Shown: one piece after another, positions 14,866-16,340 of the stretch | Numbering within the stretch: the stretch's first letter is position 1 | How the letters are laid out: each line of letters opens with the position of its first letter | Assembly (NCBI GenBank): GCA_945860425.1 | Contig: CAMAQU010000013.1 | Coordinates: 1 to 16,340, forward strand | Direction of reading: 5' to 3' | DNA: 16,340 nt | Source: Sphingomonas paucimobilis | Lineage (GTDB): Bacteria; Pseudomonadota; Alphaproteobacteria; Sphingomonadales; Sphingomonadaceae | The notes under the pieces: model-generated | The model's database searches: none | What the model was told of the DNA's origin: nothing | What the model saw: only the letters and a program-made list of their open reading frames with translations | Program-made: the position numbers and the translations under genes

Positions 14866-16340
14866 TCAGGTCGCGTCACCAAAGGTGCGTTGCCACCATC
14901 CCCGGCGCGGTCCTCCATCTGCGTCTGTGCCCGTATCGGACGATGCCGTGTCAGCATCCCCCACACTGGCCGCAGGTGCGGCATCCGCTTTGGCCTTGCG
15001 CGCACGCGGCTTGGCCGCCGGCTTGGCTGGGGCCTCTTCAACAGCGGCGCTCACGGCCTCTGCTGGCGCTGCATCTGCCTTTTTCGCGCGGGTGCGCTTT
15101 GGCTTTGCCTCAGGCTGATCGTCCGCAACAGGCGCTGCTGCTTCAGGCGCGGTCGGTGCGTCGACGGCGTCATCTGCCTTTTTGCGGCGCGCGCGCTTTG
15201 GCTTTTCATCCACGCTCTCGGCGACAGGGGCTGGAGCTTCAACGGCTTCGGCGGCCTGTGCCTTTGACGGGCGACGACGGGTCCGCTTCGGCGCATCCTC
15301 TGCACCGGCATCAGCGGGTGCGGCTTCGGCTGGGGCGTCTGCGTCTTCACCATCCTGTGGTTCAGCGCCCTCGACAGAGGACTGGCCCCCCTCTTCCTGC
15401 CTGCGGCGACCGCCGCGACGGCCGCGACGGCGGCGACGGCGCGTGCCATCCCGATCGTCACGATCCTCCCGCTCGGCGCGGTCTTCACCCGCATCACCAG
15501 CGGCGTCTTCGCTGGTCTCATCCCCGGCGTCGGCATTCTCGGCGGCATCACCAGCCTGATCGCCATCCCCCCGGCGACCCCGACGGCCCCGACGACGACG
15601 GCGATTACGGCCACGACGGCTGTCATCATCGCCCCGCTCTTCGCGGTTATCCTCTTCTTCCTCTTCCTCATCCTCAAAGGCGTCGATTTCGATATCATCG
15701 ACATCATCTTCAATAATGGGTTCAAAGGTCGGGCGGAATGCGGGCGGCGGGCCGCCCACATCCACAGACATACGCGCACCTTCCAACTGGCCATCCGACT
15801 GGACGTCAATCATCACGCCATAGCGTGCTTCAATCTCACCCAGTTCAGACCGTTTCCGGTTGAGCACATAAAGGGCGGCTTCCTGGCTGGCCCGCAATGT
15901 GAGCTGGCTACCCCGGCCGCGAGCGGCCTCTTCTTCCAGCATCCGCAATGCAGACAGACCAGCGGAGGAGGCCGTGCGGACAAGGCCCGTACCTTCGCAA
16001 TGCGGGCATTCGCGCGTGGAGGCTTCCAACACACCCGTGCGCAGGCGCTGGCGGCTCATTTCCAGCAAGCCGAACTGGCTGATCCGGCCCACCTGAATGC
16101 GCGCCCGATCATTGGCGAGTGCGGCCTTCATTGCCTTTTCAACCTTACGGACATTGCCATTGGATTCCATGTCGATGAAATCGATCACGACAAGGCCCGC
16201 CATATCCCGCAGGCGGAGCTGACGGGCAATTTCTTGCGCGGCTTCCAAATTGGTCGACAACGCCGTCTGTTCAATCCCATGTTCGCGCGTGGAGCGGCCC
16301 GAGTTAATGTCGATCGACACCAAGGCTTCGGTTGGGTTGA
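14866..16340 (-). CDS. rne: Ribonuclease E, 5' end truncated
   Basis: The endoribonuclease scaffold of the RNA degradosome; the window holds only the last 491 codons, entering in frame as NPTEALVSIDINSGRSTRE. The catalytic DNase I-like part is clear: metal-binding Asp in SIDINS and Asp in VIDFIDM (E. coli D303 and D346, from memory), then the RARIQVGRISQFGLLEMSRQR stretch and the zinc-link CPHCEGTG that joins dimers into the tetramer. After the small domain comes a long disordered tail: a very acidic segment (EDEEEEEED), two Arg-rich blocks (RRRRRGRRGRR and RRRRRRGRRGGRRR), four Lys/Arg-Pro repeats, and a C-terminal RRGWWQRTFG. The tail fits RNA binding and degradosome scaffolding. The two cysteines of the zinc-link favour RNase E/G. 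The true start is to the right of the window. The protease gene follows 50 bp downstream. Confidence 0.95.
   Translation of the reverse strand, partial: NPTEALVSIDINSGRSTREHGIEQTALSTNLEAAQEIARQLRLRDMAGLVVIDFIDMESNGNVRKVEKAMKAALANDRARIQVGRISQFGLLEMSRQRLRTGVLEASTRECPHCEGTGLVRTASSAGLSALRMLEEEAARGRGSQLTLRASQEAALYVLNRKRSELGEIEARYGVMIDVQSDGQLEGARMSVDVGGPPPAFRPTFEPIIEDDVDDIEIDAFEDEEEEEEDNREERGDDDSRRGRNRRRRRGRRGRRGDGDQAGDAAENADAGDETSEDAAGDAGEDRAEREDRDDRDGTRRRRRRGRRGGRRRQEEGGQSSVEGAEPQDGEDADAPAEAAPADAGAEDAPKRTRRRPSKAQAAEAVEAPAPVAESVDEKPKRARRKKADDAVDAPTAPEAAAPVADDQPEAKPKRTRAKKADAAPAEAVSAAVEEAPAKPAAKPRARKAKADAAPAASVGDADTASSDTGTDADGGPRRGWWQRTFGDAT
14977..15291 (-). repeat. Imperfect tandem repeat in the rne tail (30-33 codons, four copies)
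   Basis: Within rne, four basic blocks of the form P-(K/R)-x-R repeat: PKRTRRRPSKAQ, PKRARRKKADD, PKRTRAKKADA and PRARKAKADA. Their Pro codons end at 15291, 15201, 15102 and 15009, so the periods are 90, 99 and 93 bp. The middle copies share near-identical DNA (CATCTGCCTTTTT then GCGCTTTGGCTTT, 99 bp apart). The spacing between blocks is Ala/Glu/Pro-rich. The repeat probably arose by duplication and would provide repeated RNA-binding patches. Copy number may vary between strains. Confidence 0.7.

Noticed and set aside
14861..14870. Perfect 10-bp palindrome CCTGATCAGG at the rne stop codon
   Set aside because: It has no loop, so it cannot form a useful hairpin, and there is no T-tract. It is likely chance, though an operator cannot be excluded.
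15402..15619. GACGG/GGCGAC-rich repeats that look like a short tandem array
   Set aside because: They encode the Arg-rich blocks of the RNase E tail in frame. Spacing is irregular and there are no spacers, so this is not a CRISPR or a separate repeat element.

Overview
The window looks like chromosomal DNA from a sphingomonad (Alphaproteobacteria, Sphingomonadales). Base composition is moderately GC-rich and even throughout. The ABC exporter closely resembles what I remember of Novosphingobium aromaticivorans Atm1. The truncated phosphatase has the Sphingomonas-type alkaline phosphatase (SPAP/PafA) residue set, and RNase E ends in the GWW tail described for alphaproteobacterial enzymes. I cannot fix the genus. 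I see no tRNA, rRNA, CRISPR array, insertion sequence or phage gene, and no stretch over 300 bases without a gene.

Layout. At the left edge a secreted alkaline phosphatase gene (1-1026, minus, 3' end cut off) diverges from a DsbD/ScsB-like membrane thiol reductase gene (1075-3111, plus). A perfect 12-bp inverted repeat (3119-3146) sits in the short gap where dsbD converges on the next gene. From there to the right edge every gene is on the minus strand with no gap above about 55 bp. In transcription order these are rne (5' end cut off), a BepA-like M48 protease with repeats, a ScsC/DsbA-like thiol oxidoreductase, an exported oligopeptidase B, a hotdog acyl-CoA thioesterase, an Atm1-type ABC exporter, recQ, a TIGR01244/DUF442 protein, a 133-residue membrane-anchored protein of unknown function, a sterol desaturase-family hydroxylase and a GMC oxidoreductase.

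Genes that may work together. The BepA-like protease and the DsbA-like protein overlap by 4 nt (ATGA) and both act in the periplasm. With the DsbD-like reductase at the left they would make an envelope folding and thiol-redox set. Atm1 (glutathione-linked export) overlaps recQ. The recQ stop codon runs into the Shine-Dalgarno of the TIGR01244 gene, which is coupled by TGATG to the unknown gene, then by ATGA to the desaturase, whose reading frame runs 67 nt into the GMC gene. These last four genes are the best candidate for an undescribed functional unit, probably oxidative chemistry on a membrane lipid or other hydrophobic substrate. That role is inference from context only. Most of the window is ordinary housekeeping and envelope content.
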